Shown here: positions 49,218 to 56,914 of the stretch, piece by piece
How the letters are laid out: each line of letters opens with the position of its first letter
Numbering within the stretch: the first letter of the stretch is position 1
From: Nonomuraea fuscirosea
GTDB taxonomy: Bacteria > Actinomycetota > Actinomycetes > Streptosporangiales > Streptosporangiaceae
Reading direction: 5' to 3'
DNA: 64,000 nt
NCBI RefSeq assembly: GCF_003001935.1
Contig: NZ_PVNG01000002.1
Coordinates: forward strand, 310,001-374,000
Made by a program: the position numbers and the translations under genes
Notes under the pieces: generated by a model
The model's input: the letters and a program-made list of their open reading frames with translations, nothing else
Database searches by the model: none
What the model was told of the DNA's origin: nothing

Positions 49218-50810
49218 ATGATGTCTCGGTTGTTGATCGGACGGTGCCTGTCGGCGCTGGCCACGGCGCTCATACCGACGACCCTGACCCTGGCGGTGCT
49301 GCGTGCCACCGACGACGGTGGGGCGCTCGGGGTCGTGCTGGCGAGCGAACTGGTCCCCATGCTGCTGCTCCTCCCCGTCGGCGGCGTGCTGGCCGACCGG
49401 CTCAGGCCCGAGCGGGTGGCGCTGTTCGCCGACCTGGCCCGGGGCCTGTCGCAGGCCGCCATCGCCGTGGAACTGCTTCTCGGGCTGTACCGGCTGGTCG
49501 ACCTCGCGCTGTTGTCGGCGCTCGCCGAGGCGGCCATCGCGTTCGGGAGCCCGGCCGTGCCGCGACTGGTGGTCGCGGTGGTGCCCGGGCCGGCCAGGTT
49601 GCGGGTGAACGCGCGCATCGGCGTGGTGACGAGCCTGTCGTCGGTGGCGGCCCCGGCGATCGCCGGAACGGTCACCGTCGTCGCCGGGCCTGGTTGGGCG
49701 GCGGGGCTGACCGCGGTGCTGTTCGCCGGGTCGGCGCTGACGCTCGGCGGCATGCGAACGTCGATCGCCCGGCGCGCGGAGGGTCACCATGGCGCTGAGA
49801 AGGCTGCGGGGGCTCAGAGCGCTGAGGCGGGTGTAGCGGTCCAAGGCGTTGAGAACGGTCCGGGGGTCCGGAGGGCTGAGGAGGGCGTGGAGGTCCGGAG
49901 TGCTGAGGCGAGTGTCGTGGGTCAAGGGACTGAGAACGGTGCGGGGGTCCGGAGGGCTGAGGAGGACGTTGTGGTCCAGGGCCCTGAGGACGGTGTGGGG
50001 GTCCGGGGTGTTGAGATAGAAGTGGCGGGCCGGCGGGTTGAGAGCCCTGGGCTCGAGCGTGCGGTTGAAGAGCGGGGCACGTTCTCCGCGTTCGGGCGGG
50101 ACCTGCGTCGTGGGTGGCGGGAGATTCGGCAGCGGCCCTGGTTCCTGGCATGCGTGTTCGGCCACGGCGTGTGGCATTTCGTCGCCGGCCTGTTCCTGAC
50201 GCTCGCCCCCGTGACGGTCGTACAAGACCTGGGCGGTGAGACGAACTGGATGGTGATCGTGCAGAGCGGGACCGTGGGGATGGTGCTGGGCGTGTTCGCC
50301 GCGCCCAGGCTGCCGATCCGGCGGCCGCTGGCGGTGATGCAGGTCGGCGCCGCCGCCTACCTGCTGCCCATGGCCGCCCTGGCCGTGCCAGGTCCGGTCG
50401 CGGTGCTGGCGGTGGCGTACTTCGCGGCCATGTTCGGGCTGGGGGTGCTCATCCCGTTGTGGGAGACGGTCGTGGCCGAGGAGATCCCGGAGCGGGCTCT
50501 GGGGCGGGTGCGCTCGTTCGACACACTGATCTCGTTCGCGTCGCGACCGTTCGGGCTGGCAGTGGCGGCGCCGCTGGCGGGGCTGACCGGGGTCACGGCT
50601 CTGGCACTGGTGGGTGGCGTATTGGTCGCCGCAGCCAACCTGATGGCGATCACCTGGTCAGCCACGCCGTCGACCCGAACTGCGGCGACTCCAGCCGGCG
50701 TCGGCCGGGCGGCGCTGTCGCGGTGGGCTCGACCGGCGACGGCCCATATTCGGCGAGCTTCGATGAGAGGCCAGAATGAGGACGGTGAACGTTCCCACGC
50801 CCCGTCCTGA
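49218..50810 (+). CDS. MFS transporter with a repeat-filled central loop
   Basis: This 530-residue membrane protein of the major facilitator type is probably an exporter. Six hydrophobic spans occupy about residues 1-185. A hydrophilic loop of about 110 residues contains nine units of nine residues (x-E-x-G-V-x-V-R-x). The second six-span half begins near RQRPWFLACVFGHGVWHFV. In MFS proteins the central loop is cytoplasmic and tolerant of insertion, and the usual length is about 400-420. The start is ATG 49218 or 49221, both without a clear ribosome-binding site. The divergent MarR gene is its likely repressor. The substrate is unknown. Confidence 0.87.
   Translation: MMSRLLIGRCLSALATALIPTTLTLAVLRATDDGGALGVVLASELVPMLLLLPVGGVLADRLRPERVALFADLARGLSQAAIAVELLLGLYRLVDLALLSALAEAAIAFGSPAVPRLVVAVVPGPARLRVNARIGVVTSLSSVAAPAIAGTVTVVAGPGWAAGLTAVLFAGSALTLGGMRTSIARRAEGHHGAEKAAGAQSAEAGVAVQGVENGPGVRRAEEGVEVRSAEASVVGQGTENGAGVRRAEEDVVVQGPEDGVGVRGVEIEVAGRRVESPGLERAVEERGTFSAFGRDLRRGWREIRQRPWFLACVFGHGVWHFVAGLFLTLAPVTVVQDLGGETNWMVIVQSGTVGMVLGVFAAPRLPIRRPLAVMQVGAAAYLLPMAALAVPGPVAVLAVAYFAAMFGLGVLIPLWETVVAEEIPERALGRVRSFDTLISFASRPFGLAVAAPLAGLTGVTALALVGGVLVAAANLMAITWSATPSTRTAATPAGVGRAALSRWARPATAHIRRASMRGQNEDGERSHAPS
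49821..50063 (+). repeat. 27-bp tandem repeat x9 in the MFS transporter gene
   Basis: Nine 27-bp units start at 49821 and every 27 bp after. They encode AEAGVAVQG, VENGPGVRR, AEEGVEVRS, AEASVVGQG, TENGAGVRR, AEEDVVVQG, PEDGVGVRG, VEIEVAGRR and VESPGLERA. The units are diverged at the ends and closer in the middle, where GGGGGTCCGGAGGGCTGAGG recurs. The array stays in frame. Confidence 0.9.
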
Positions 50811-51819
50811 AGCACCCGCGTCATTACCTCGGGCTCAGCCCGCGGATGACCGAACTGACCGGGGATTCCACGTCTACCGCGTCACGAAGTACGACCCGGC
50901 CGACCGCGATGCGGCCGGCCATTACGTCGGTCCTGAGGACGTGTACAGCGACCACGGCGCGGTCGAAGCGGCCTATCTGGCTTCTGTTGCCGCTTTCGCC
51001 GAAGAAACCGGCATCACCCACCTCGCTATTCGGGAACCCGAGGTAGCCGGCTTCGTGAACTTCGGCGTAGAGCCTCCGATCGACGGTCATGGCCTGGCCG
51101 GACTCTTCCCACCCGACCTGACGGGTTACCACGACGGCGCACAGGTGCCGATGTCCGTCGCCTTGGAACTGGTCCGGGCGATGCTGCGCGACAACGGCGC
51201 CTGGTGTCGCTTGGAGGCTGAGGGTCGATTCTTCGTCCACGTAGGGTACGACCAGTACGTCTATGTCGGCAGCGCACTTCCGTGCCCGTACGCGGTGTCG
51301 CTGACGCACGGGCGTGGACTCTTCGCCGAACAGATCGACCGGTCACCGTACGACCCACACCTCGATGAAGCCGATTCCGCCCGGGGACGCTCCGCCGACG
51401 ACGCCTTCTGGGCCGAACTGAATGTCCTCATCAGCAGGCGAGGCACGGTGTTGCTCGAGGAGGGCTTCGTCTTCAACACCTCACGCTGGCACCGCATCGC
51501 GCTTGATGACGTGGCTTCGATACGGAGCCGAATCGCCCCGCGGGCCAGGTTGCTGATCTGGCCCGACCTGTCGGCCGACGTGGACACGGCCCTCGCCGGT
51601 CTTCCCGACGACGGCCTCGTTGAGATCGTCTGGCAGAACTCTCGGGGGGAGATCACCAGTCTGACGATCGACGAAACTGAATATCCGGCACTGCCCGCCA
51701 AACTGGCTGATGCCCGGGCGGTGTTGATTCTCTCCTGCGACGAGGACGAACGTATCCCGCTGATGGCCGCCGTGATGCCCGACCCCGATGGTGTACTCCG
51801 CGCCCGATGGATGCCCTGA
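50776..51819 (+). CDS. Conserved-looking cytoplasmic protein of unknown function
   Basis: This 347-residue protein has no signal or membrane segment. Notable stretches are FHVYRVTKYDPADRDAAGHY, YSDHGAVEAAYLASVAAFAEE, AMLRDNGAWCRLEAEGRFFV and HVGYDQYVYVGS, suggesting mixed alpha/beta domains. No family is recognised with confidence. The start at ATG 50776 lies 35 bp inside the transporter gene in another frame, so the two may be co-translated. GTG 50785 is an alternative. The last ~100 residues, rich in Asp and Leu, might be a second domain. Confidence 0.75.
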   Translation: MRTVNVPTPRPEAPASLPRAQPADDRTDRGFHVYRVTKYDPADRDAAGHYVGPEDVYSDHGAVEAAYLASVAAFAEETGITHLAIREPEVAGFVNFGVEPPIDGHGLAGLFPPDLTGYHDGAQVPMSVALELVRAMLRDNGAWCRLEAEGRFFVHVGYDQYVYVGSALPCPYAVSLTHGRGLFAEQIDRSPYDPHLDEADSARGRSADDAFWAELNVLISRRGTVLLEEGFVFNTSRWHRIALDDVASIRSRIAPRARLLIWPDLSADVDTALAGLPDDGLVEIVWQNSRGEITSLTIDETEYPALPAKLADARAVLILSCDEDERIPLMAAVMPDPDGVLRARWMP

Positions 51820-51930
51820 CGCTCACTGCGCATAGAGGTGTGGCCCGTTGATTCAAGGTGACGGCTTGATCTGTGGCGATGGAGGTCTGCTGGCGGCAAT
51901 GAGAACGCATCAACGGAGGTTCGCGAGGAG

Positions 51931-52617
51931 TCAAGGTGCGGTCGAGCCGGGCTGCTCAAGCGGCTCGCGCATGACGGCGATGGCCTCGACGGCGTCAGCG
52001 ACCACGTGATCGGCCCGGTGTTCGTGGGCCGGCCAGGTCCCCCGGTCGATCCAGATCGTCCGCAGACCGGCCGCCCGGCCTCCCTCGATGTCGGCGATGA
52101 GATTGTCGCCGACCATCCAGCCGCCCAGAGAAAGGCCGGCCCCACACCGCTGAGCGGCGATCTCGAACAGGCCGGTCTCGGGTTTCCTGATGCCCTCGGC
52201 TTCCGATACGGCGTAACCGTCCACCAACTCGGCCAGGCCCGTCCGGTGGAGTTTGCCGAGTTGGTTGTCCGCCATGCCGTTGGTGACGATCCCCACCCGC
52301 CACCCCGCACCGCGCAGGCCGGCTATCCCGGAAAGGACGCCGGGGTAGCACCGTACGAGGTCGGGCATGCGCTGGCGGTAGGCCGCCCACAGCTCCTCGA
52401 CCGACTCGGAAAGAGCGAAATGCTCGCGGACGTCACTGAAGAACGTCTCCCGATGGGGATGCGTGGCTCGATCCCGGGCGACGAGCCAGGCGCGGCTCTC
52501 GGGGCCGAGGTGCTGTTGCTCGGCGAACTCCGCGGCCCACCGGAGGAACGCGGTATCAAGGTCGAGGAGGGTCCGGTCGAGGTCGAAGAGGGCCAGACGC
52601 TGCACGCAGCCGATCAT
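51931..52617 (-). CDS. HAD-superfamily hydrolase (phosphatase-like)
   Basis: This 228-residue cytoplasmic protein has the HAD motifs in order: LFDLDRTLLD with the nucleophile Asp and general acid Asp; GIVTNGMADNQ with the Thr/Asn of motif II; Lys in IRKPETGLF; and GDNLIADIEGGRAAGL with the metal-binding Asp pair. A helical cap lies between the first two motifs. The layout resembles phosphoglycolate phosphatase and YjjG-type enzymes. A phosphoglycolate role would fit the distant glycolate genes but is only speculation. Confidence 0.9.
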   Translation of the reverse strand: MIGCVQRLALFDLDRTLLDLDTAFLRWAAEFAEQQHLGPESRAWLVARDRATHPHRETFFSDVREHFALSESVEELWAAYRQRMPDLVRCYPGVLSGIAGLRGAGWRVGIVTNGMADNQLGKLHRTGLAELVDGYAVSEAEGIRKPETGLFEIAAQRCGAGLSLGGWMVGDNLIADIEGGRAAGLRTIWIDRGTWPAHEHRADHVVADAVEAIAVMREPLEQPGSTAP

Positions 52618-52638
52618 AGAAAGCCGGCACCCGGGGGA

Positions 52639-53331
52639 TCAGGTGCGGGCGGCCTCGTGGATGACGCCGTCGCTGATCTCCAGGACCCGGTCCGCCACCG
52701 TCATCAAGCTCTCGTCGTGCGTGGCCACCAGCGCCGTGACCCCCTCACTCCGTACGAGCGCCCGCAGCAGTTCCATGATCTGCCGCCCCGTCTGCGAGTC
52801 CAGTTGCCCGGTCGGCTCGTCGGCCACCAGCAGCCGGGGCCGGTTGGCCAGGGAGCGGGCGATGGCCACCCGCTGCCGCTGCCCCCCGGACAGCTCGTAC
52901 GGCCGCTGGTTGACGTGCTGTTCCAGCCCCACGAGCGCGAGCAGCATCCGGACCCGGGCCTCCCGCTCCTCCCCGGGCGTGCGCAGGAGCCGCATCGGCA
53001 CCCCGACGTTCTCGGCCGCCGACAGGACGGGGATCAGCCCGAAGGACTGGAAGACGAAGCCGACCACGTCCCGGCGCAGGGCCAGCAGCTCGTCCTCCGA
53101 CATGGCCGTGACCTCGTGCCCGTCCACGACGACCCGGCCGGCGTCCGCTTTGTCCAGGCCGCCGATCTGGTTGAGCAGGGTGGTCTTGCCGGAGCCCGAC
53201 CGGCCCCGTACGGCGACCAGTTCGCCGGGATGGATGGAGAATGTCACGTCCCGCAGCGCGACGACCTCCTTCGGCCCGGTCCGGTAGACCTTGCGCAGGC
53301 CTTCCACCACGACGAGGGGCGAGTCAGTCAT
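52639..53331 (-). CDS. ABC transporter ATP-binding protein (MacB/LolD-like), second ATPase
   Basis: This 230-residue ATPase has Walker A GRSGSGKTTLLNQ, Q-loop VFQSFGLIPVLSAAENV, signature LSGGQRQRVAIARSLA, Walker B LLVADEPTGQLD and a switch His (ATHDESL). The sequence is of the MacB/LolD type that partners FtsX-like permeases. ATG 53331 overlaps the preceding ATPase gene by 8 bp and has a GAGGAG site. It ends a four-gene operon of two permeases and two ATPases. Confidence 0.93.
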   Translation of the reverse strand: MTDSPLVVVEGLRKVYRTGPKEVVALRDVTFSIHPGELVAVRGRSGSGKTTLLNQIGGLDKADAGRVVVDGHEVTAMSEDELLALRRDVVGFVFQSFGLIPVLSAAENVGVPMRLLRTPGEEREARVRMLLALVGLEQHVNQRPYELSGGQRQRVAIARSLANRPRLLVADEPTGQLDSQTGRQIMELLRALVRSEGVTALVATHDESLMTVADRVLEISDGVIHEAART

Positions 53332-54250
53332 TCGAGGGCTCCTCACGGGCGGGCCACACGCCGATGTGGTCGGATTCGAGTTCGAGGCGGACCCGCCGCT
53401 CCATGTCGAGGGCGCTGGTGAAGTCGCGGGGCAGCTGCAGCCGTCCGACGCGGTCGAGCACGGCGTACTCCTCGGCGATGATCTGGCCCTCGGCGCCCTC
53501 GCGCCGGAGCGTCTCGCTGCTGGTACGGCCGTCGCGGATGCCCACCGTGCGGTCCACCTGCTCGGACACGAGCGGGTCGTGCGTCACGATGACCACGGTC
53601 ACGCCCAGTTCCCTGTTGGCCGTGCGCAGGGCGTCGAACACCTGCTCCGACGTCTCGCTGTCCAGCTCGCCCGTCGGTTCGTCGGCCAGGATGAGCTGCG
53701 GGGAGTTGGCCAGCGCGACGGCGATGGCGACGCGCTGCTGCTGGCCGCCGGACAGCTCGGGGGGTCTGCGGCCGGCGCAGGAGTCGACGCCGAGCAGCTC
53801 CAGCAGCTCCTCCGCCCGTCCCCGCCGCGCCTTGCCGCGGGAGGCGAGCTTCATCGGCAGCTCGACGTTCTCCCGAGCGGTCAGGTACGGCAGCAGGTTG
53901 CGCGCCGTCTGCTGCCAGATGAACCCCACCACGGAACGCCGGTACCGCAGCCGATCGCGGGGGCTCATGGACAACAGGTCCATGCCCGCCACCCTGGCCA
54001 CTCCCGCCGTCGGCACGTCGAGCCCGGACAGGACGTTGAGCAGCGTCGACTTGCCCGATCCCGACGCGCCGACGATGGCCACCAGCTCGCCCTTGTCGAT
54101 CACCAGATCGAGGCCCTGCAGTGCCACGACCTCGACGCCCTCGGTCTTGTAGATGCGGACGAGGTTGTCGCACACGATGTGCGAGTCGCCGCCGAAGGCG
54201 GCCTTCTGGCGGGTGGCCTTGGCTTCCAGCTCTGACAGGGTCGGGTTCAT
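53324..54250 (-). CDS. ABC transporter ATP-binding protein (MacB/LolD-like) with C-terminal extension
   Basis: This 308-residue ATPase has Walker A GASGSGKSTLLN, Q-loop IWQQTARNLLPYLTARENV, signature LSGGQQQRVAIAVALA, Walker B LILADEPTGELD and switch His in VTHDPLV. It is ~70 residues longer than its partner. The tail (EEYAVLDRVGRLQLPRDFTS) resembles a small beta strand-rich AbrB-like segment. Its start overlaps the permease stop by ATGA. The two ATPases are distinct in sequence and may form a heterodimer. Confidence 0.92.
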   Translation of the reverse strand: MNPTLSELEAKATRQKAAFGGDSHIVCDNLVRIYKTEGVEVVALQGLDLVIDKGELVAIVGASGSGKSTLLNVLSGLDVPTAGVARVAGMDLLSMSPRDRLRYRRSVVGFIWQQTARNLLPYLTARENVELPMKLASRGKARRGRAEELLELLGVDSCAGRRPPELSGGQQQRVAIAVALANSPQLILADEPTGELDSETSEQVFDALRTANRELGVTVVIVTHDPLVSEQVDRTVGIRDGRTSSETLRREGAEGQIIAEEYAVLDRVGRLQLPRDFTSALDMERRVRLELESDHIGVWPAREEPSND

Positions 54251-56835
54251 GTGGAGTCCCCCACTCGAAGCACGGCGCCGAGGCTGCGACGACGGCTGAT
54301 GACGGTGTGCGCGTACGCGCCGAGTACGGCGACCACGGCCAGCCCGGCGGCCAGCGCGCTCGGCAGGAACAGGTCGAGCGAGTAGTCGCCGACGGCCAGG
54401 TCACCGGCGTAGGACGACAGGTCGACGCCGGGCCCGAGCGCGGCCGGCAGGCCGAGGCCCAGGCCGAGCCCGACCAGCGCGGTGACGAGGATCATGGGCA
54501 GGATCTCCAGCACGGTCAGCCGCTGCGCCTGGCGTTCGGACAGCCCCAGCGTACGCAGGAACGACACCGTCCTGGCCCGCTCGGCCGCCCCGACGACCAG
54601 CGACAGGACGACGGCGACCAGCGCGTACGCCGCCAGCGCGACCGTCACCACGACGAGCGTCGAGCGGACGGTGCTGGTCAGCGGATCGTCCTGGATGGCC
54701 GCCATCGCACTCTCCTGGGAGACGACGCGAGCGGACGGGACCAGCCGCGCCAGCTCGGGGAGCGAGACGTCGCCCTTGATCAGCAGCGTGTTCACGGCTG
54801 GCCGCAGCTGCACGCCGATGGGCACGACGACGAACTTGCCGGTGGTGAAGAAGCCGGGCACCGACTCGATCACGCCGCGCGTGGCCAGCTTGAGCCGCGA
54901 CTGCCAGCCGATCTCGAGGGTTCCCCGCCCGCGCAGCTCAGGGGAGACGAGCACGCCGTCGGACAGCGCGGGCAGGCCGACGGGGGCGTCGCCGAGGATG
55001 GCGCGCCACTGGGCCACGTCCACGGCGATGGCCTCGGCCCGTTCGGCGCCGTACCCGACCTGGACCCGTCCCGTCTGGGCCGGCACCACCTGCTCCACCC
55101 CGGCCAGGCGGCGCACCCGCTCGATCGCGTCGGCCGGGATCTCGCTCTCCGTGCTCACCCTGACCGGTGCGCCCACCTGCTGCCAGGCCGCCAGCCGCTG
55201 CGTGCTCGCGATCCCGTCGGAGACGACGGCGGCGAACACCGACACGCCCAGCGCCGGCAGCAGGATCAGCACCGGCAGCACGCTGCCGGATCGCGACCTG
55301 GCCGCCCTGGTCAGCCCGAGGAACGGCACGGCCGCGCGGGCGCGCGCGCTCAGCCGGACGAACAGCCGCAGCGGGTACGGATAGCAGCGCAAGGTGATCA
55401 GCGCCGCCGCCACGGTCAGCGCGATGGGCACCACCAGCAGGAACGGGTCCTGCCCCGCCGAGGCGTTCAGCCCGCGGGCCCGCAGCAGATAGGCCCCGGC
55501 CAGCGCCAGCACCACGACCAGCACCTCAAGCGTGATCCGCCGGGCGGACGGCCGGGCGGTGGCCACGTCCTCGCGCCGCTCGTGCAGCGGTGTGCGGTGC
55601 AGGAGAGCCGGCCTGACGACGGCGAACCCGACGGTCACCACCACCACGATCACCGGCCCGGCGTGCACGATCGGCAGGACGGGGCCGGGCACCAGGTACG
55701 ACAGCGCGTACCCGATCACCGCGGCGGGCGCCACGGCCAGCGCGGTCAGCGCCGCCGCCGTCCCCGCCACCTGCGGCAACGAGCCACCCCGGGCCCGCGC
55801 CAGGCTCAGTGTGTGGTCGAGTTTGTCGGCCAGGAGCTGTACGGCGAGGATGATCACGCCGAGCGCCACGGCCAGCAGCCCGCCGAGCACCAGGTACATC
55901 ACGGTCTGCGCGGTCGACAGCTCGGCGAGGAAGCCGGTGAGCAGCTCGGGCAGCCCGGTGACCAGGTAGTAGGGGCTGGACGTGCCCACGGTCTGCAGCG
56001 CCACGACCCGGTCGAACTCGTGGACGGCCGCCCGCAGGCCGGGCACGTCGAGCGCGTCGGCCGCCCGGGGGACGAGGGGCAGGATCCAGCGGTAGGTCAG
56101 GTTGCGTCCCTCGCCGCTGAGCGCGCTGAGCCCGGCGTCGGACGTGAGCGTGGTGATGTGCCGGACGAAGTCCTGGCGGCCGGGTGGCTGCTCTTCGAGG
56201 ATGCGCAGGATGTCGGAGTTGTGGGACCAGTAGCGGTCGCCGGGATCCTTGGCACGGAAGACGCCGACGATCTTGACGGCGGCGTAGTCGTTCTCGCCGA
56301 CGAACACCGTCTGGCCCAGCCGCAGGTTCATCTTGTCCAGGGCCTGTTCGACGACGCCCACCTCGAAGACCGGGATCGTCTCGCCCTCGTAGCGCGTCGT
56401 GGCGGGCGCGCCGGGCGCGCGCCCGCGCACCCAGTCCACGCGCCGGTCGGCGTCGGAGAGCCAGCCCAGGTTGAGGAAGGACTTGCCGCCGGTGCCGGTG
56501 ATCGGCGTGAGCGTGGTCTTGGCGCTCATGTGGCCGGCACTGCTGGGCGCGGTCAGCGGGCGCAGCTCGGGCGGCAGGATCTCGCGCCAGAGGCGCTCGC
56601 GGGAGTCGAACTGGGCGCGTTCGCGCAGGTCCTCGGCGCGCGAGCCGGATGAGACGGTCACGGCCAGGTCGGTCTGGACGGCGGGCGCGGCCTGGAGGTC
56701 GCGGCGCAGCGCCTCGTCGTACGCCGCCTGCGTCGCCCTGGGCAGGCCCGCGACCAGCAGGCAGGCGCCCAGCGTCAGCACGAAGAGCACGGCGACCGTG
56801 CCCAGGTGCTCCCGGGCGAGCAGCCGGATCCTCAC
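54247..56835 (-). CDS. FtsX-like ABC permease (862 residues)
   Basis: This large membrane protein has an N-terminal span (TVAVLFVLTLGACLLVAGL), a ~280-residue extracellular domain and then about eight or nine spans. The final FtsX-type module is VVTVALAAYALVAVVLSLV, GAAERARTVSFLRTLGLSERQ and LTVLEILPMILVTALVGLG. The RTLGLSxRQ segment is the typical cytoplasmic coupling helix of MacB/FtsX permeases. GTG 56835 with GGAGG four bases upstream is the start; that whole initiation region is part of a triplicated segment. A second, larger permease precedes it. Confidence 0.92.
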   Translation of the reverse strand: MRIRLLAREHLGTVAVLFVLTLGACLLVAGLPRATQAAYDEALRRDLQAAPAVQTDLAVTVSSGSRAEDLRERAQFDSRERLWREILPPELRPLTAPSSAGHMSAKTTLTPITGTGGKSFLNLGWLSDADRRVDWVRGRAPGAPATTRYEGETIPVFEVGVVEQALDKMNLRLGQTVFVGENDYAAVKIVGVFRAKDPGDRYWSHNSDILRILEEQPPGRQDFVRHITTLTSDAGLSALSGEGRNLTYRWILPLVPRAADALDVPGLRAAVHEFDRVVALQTVGTSSPYYLVTGLPELLTGFLAELSTAQTVMYLVLGGLLAVALGVIILAVQLLADKLDHTLSLARARGGSLPQVAGTAAALTALAVAPAAVIGYALSYLVPGPVLPIVHAGPVIVVVVTVGFAVVRPALLHRTPLHERREDVATARPSARRITLEVLVVVLALAGAYLLRARGLNASAGQDPFLLVVPIALTVAAALITLRCYPYPLRLFVRLSARARAAVPFLGLTRAARSRSGSVLPVLILLPALGVSVFAAVVSDGIASTQRLAAWQQVGAPVRVSTESEIPADAIERVRRLAGVEQVVPAQTGRVQVGYGAERAEAIAVDVAQWRAILGDAPVGLPALSDGVLVSPELRGRGTLEIGWQSRLKLATRGVIESVPGFFTTGKFVVVPIGVQLRPAVNTLLIKGDVSLPELARLVPSARVVSQESAMAAIQDDPLTSTVRSTLVVVTVALAAYALVAVVLSLVVGAAERARTVSFLRTLGLSERQAQRLTVLEILPMILVTALVGLGLGLGLPAALGPGVDLSSYAGDLAVGDYSLDLFLPSALAAGLAVVAVLGAYAHTVISRRRSLGAVLRVGDST

Positions 56836-56914
56836 TGTTCCTCCCGAAGAGCGAGCAGCCGGATCCTCGCCGTTCCTGCCGGGCGAGCGGCCGGAATCGT
56901 CACTGTTCCTCCCG
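56816..56914 (-). repeat. Triplicated ribosome-binding and start region at the permease junction
   Basis: Three copies of a 31-32-bp segment lie at 56816-56846, 56851-56881 and 56883-56914. On the minus strand each reads like CGGGAGGAACAGTGAGGATC and on through CCGGCTGCTCGC. The copy farthest upstream encodes the end of the larger permease. The last provides the ribosome-binding site and GTG of the smaller one. The middle copy has GCG where the others have GTG. Confidence 0.9.
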
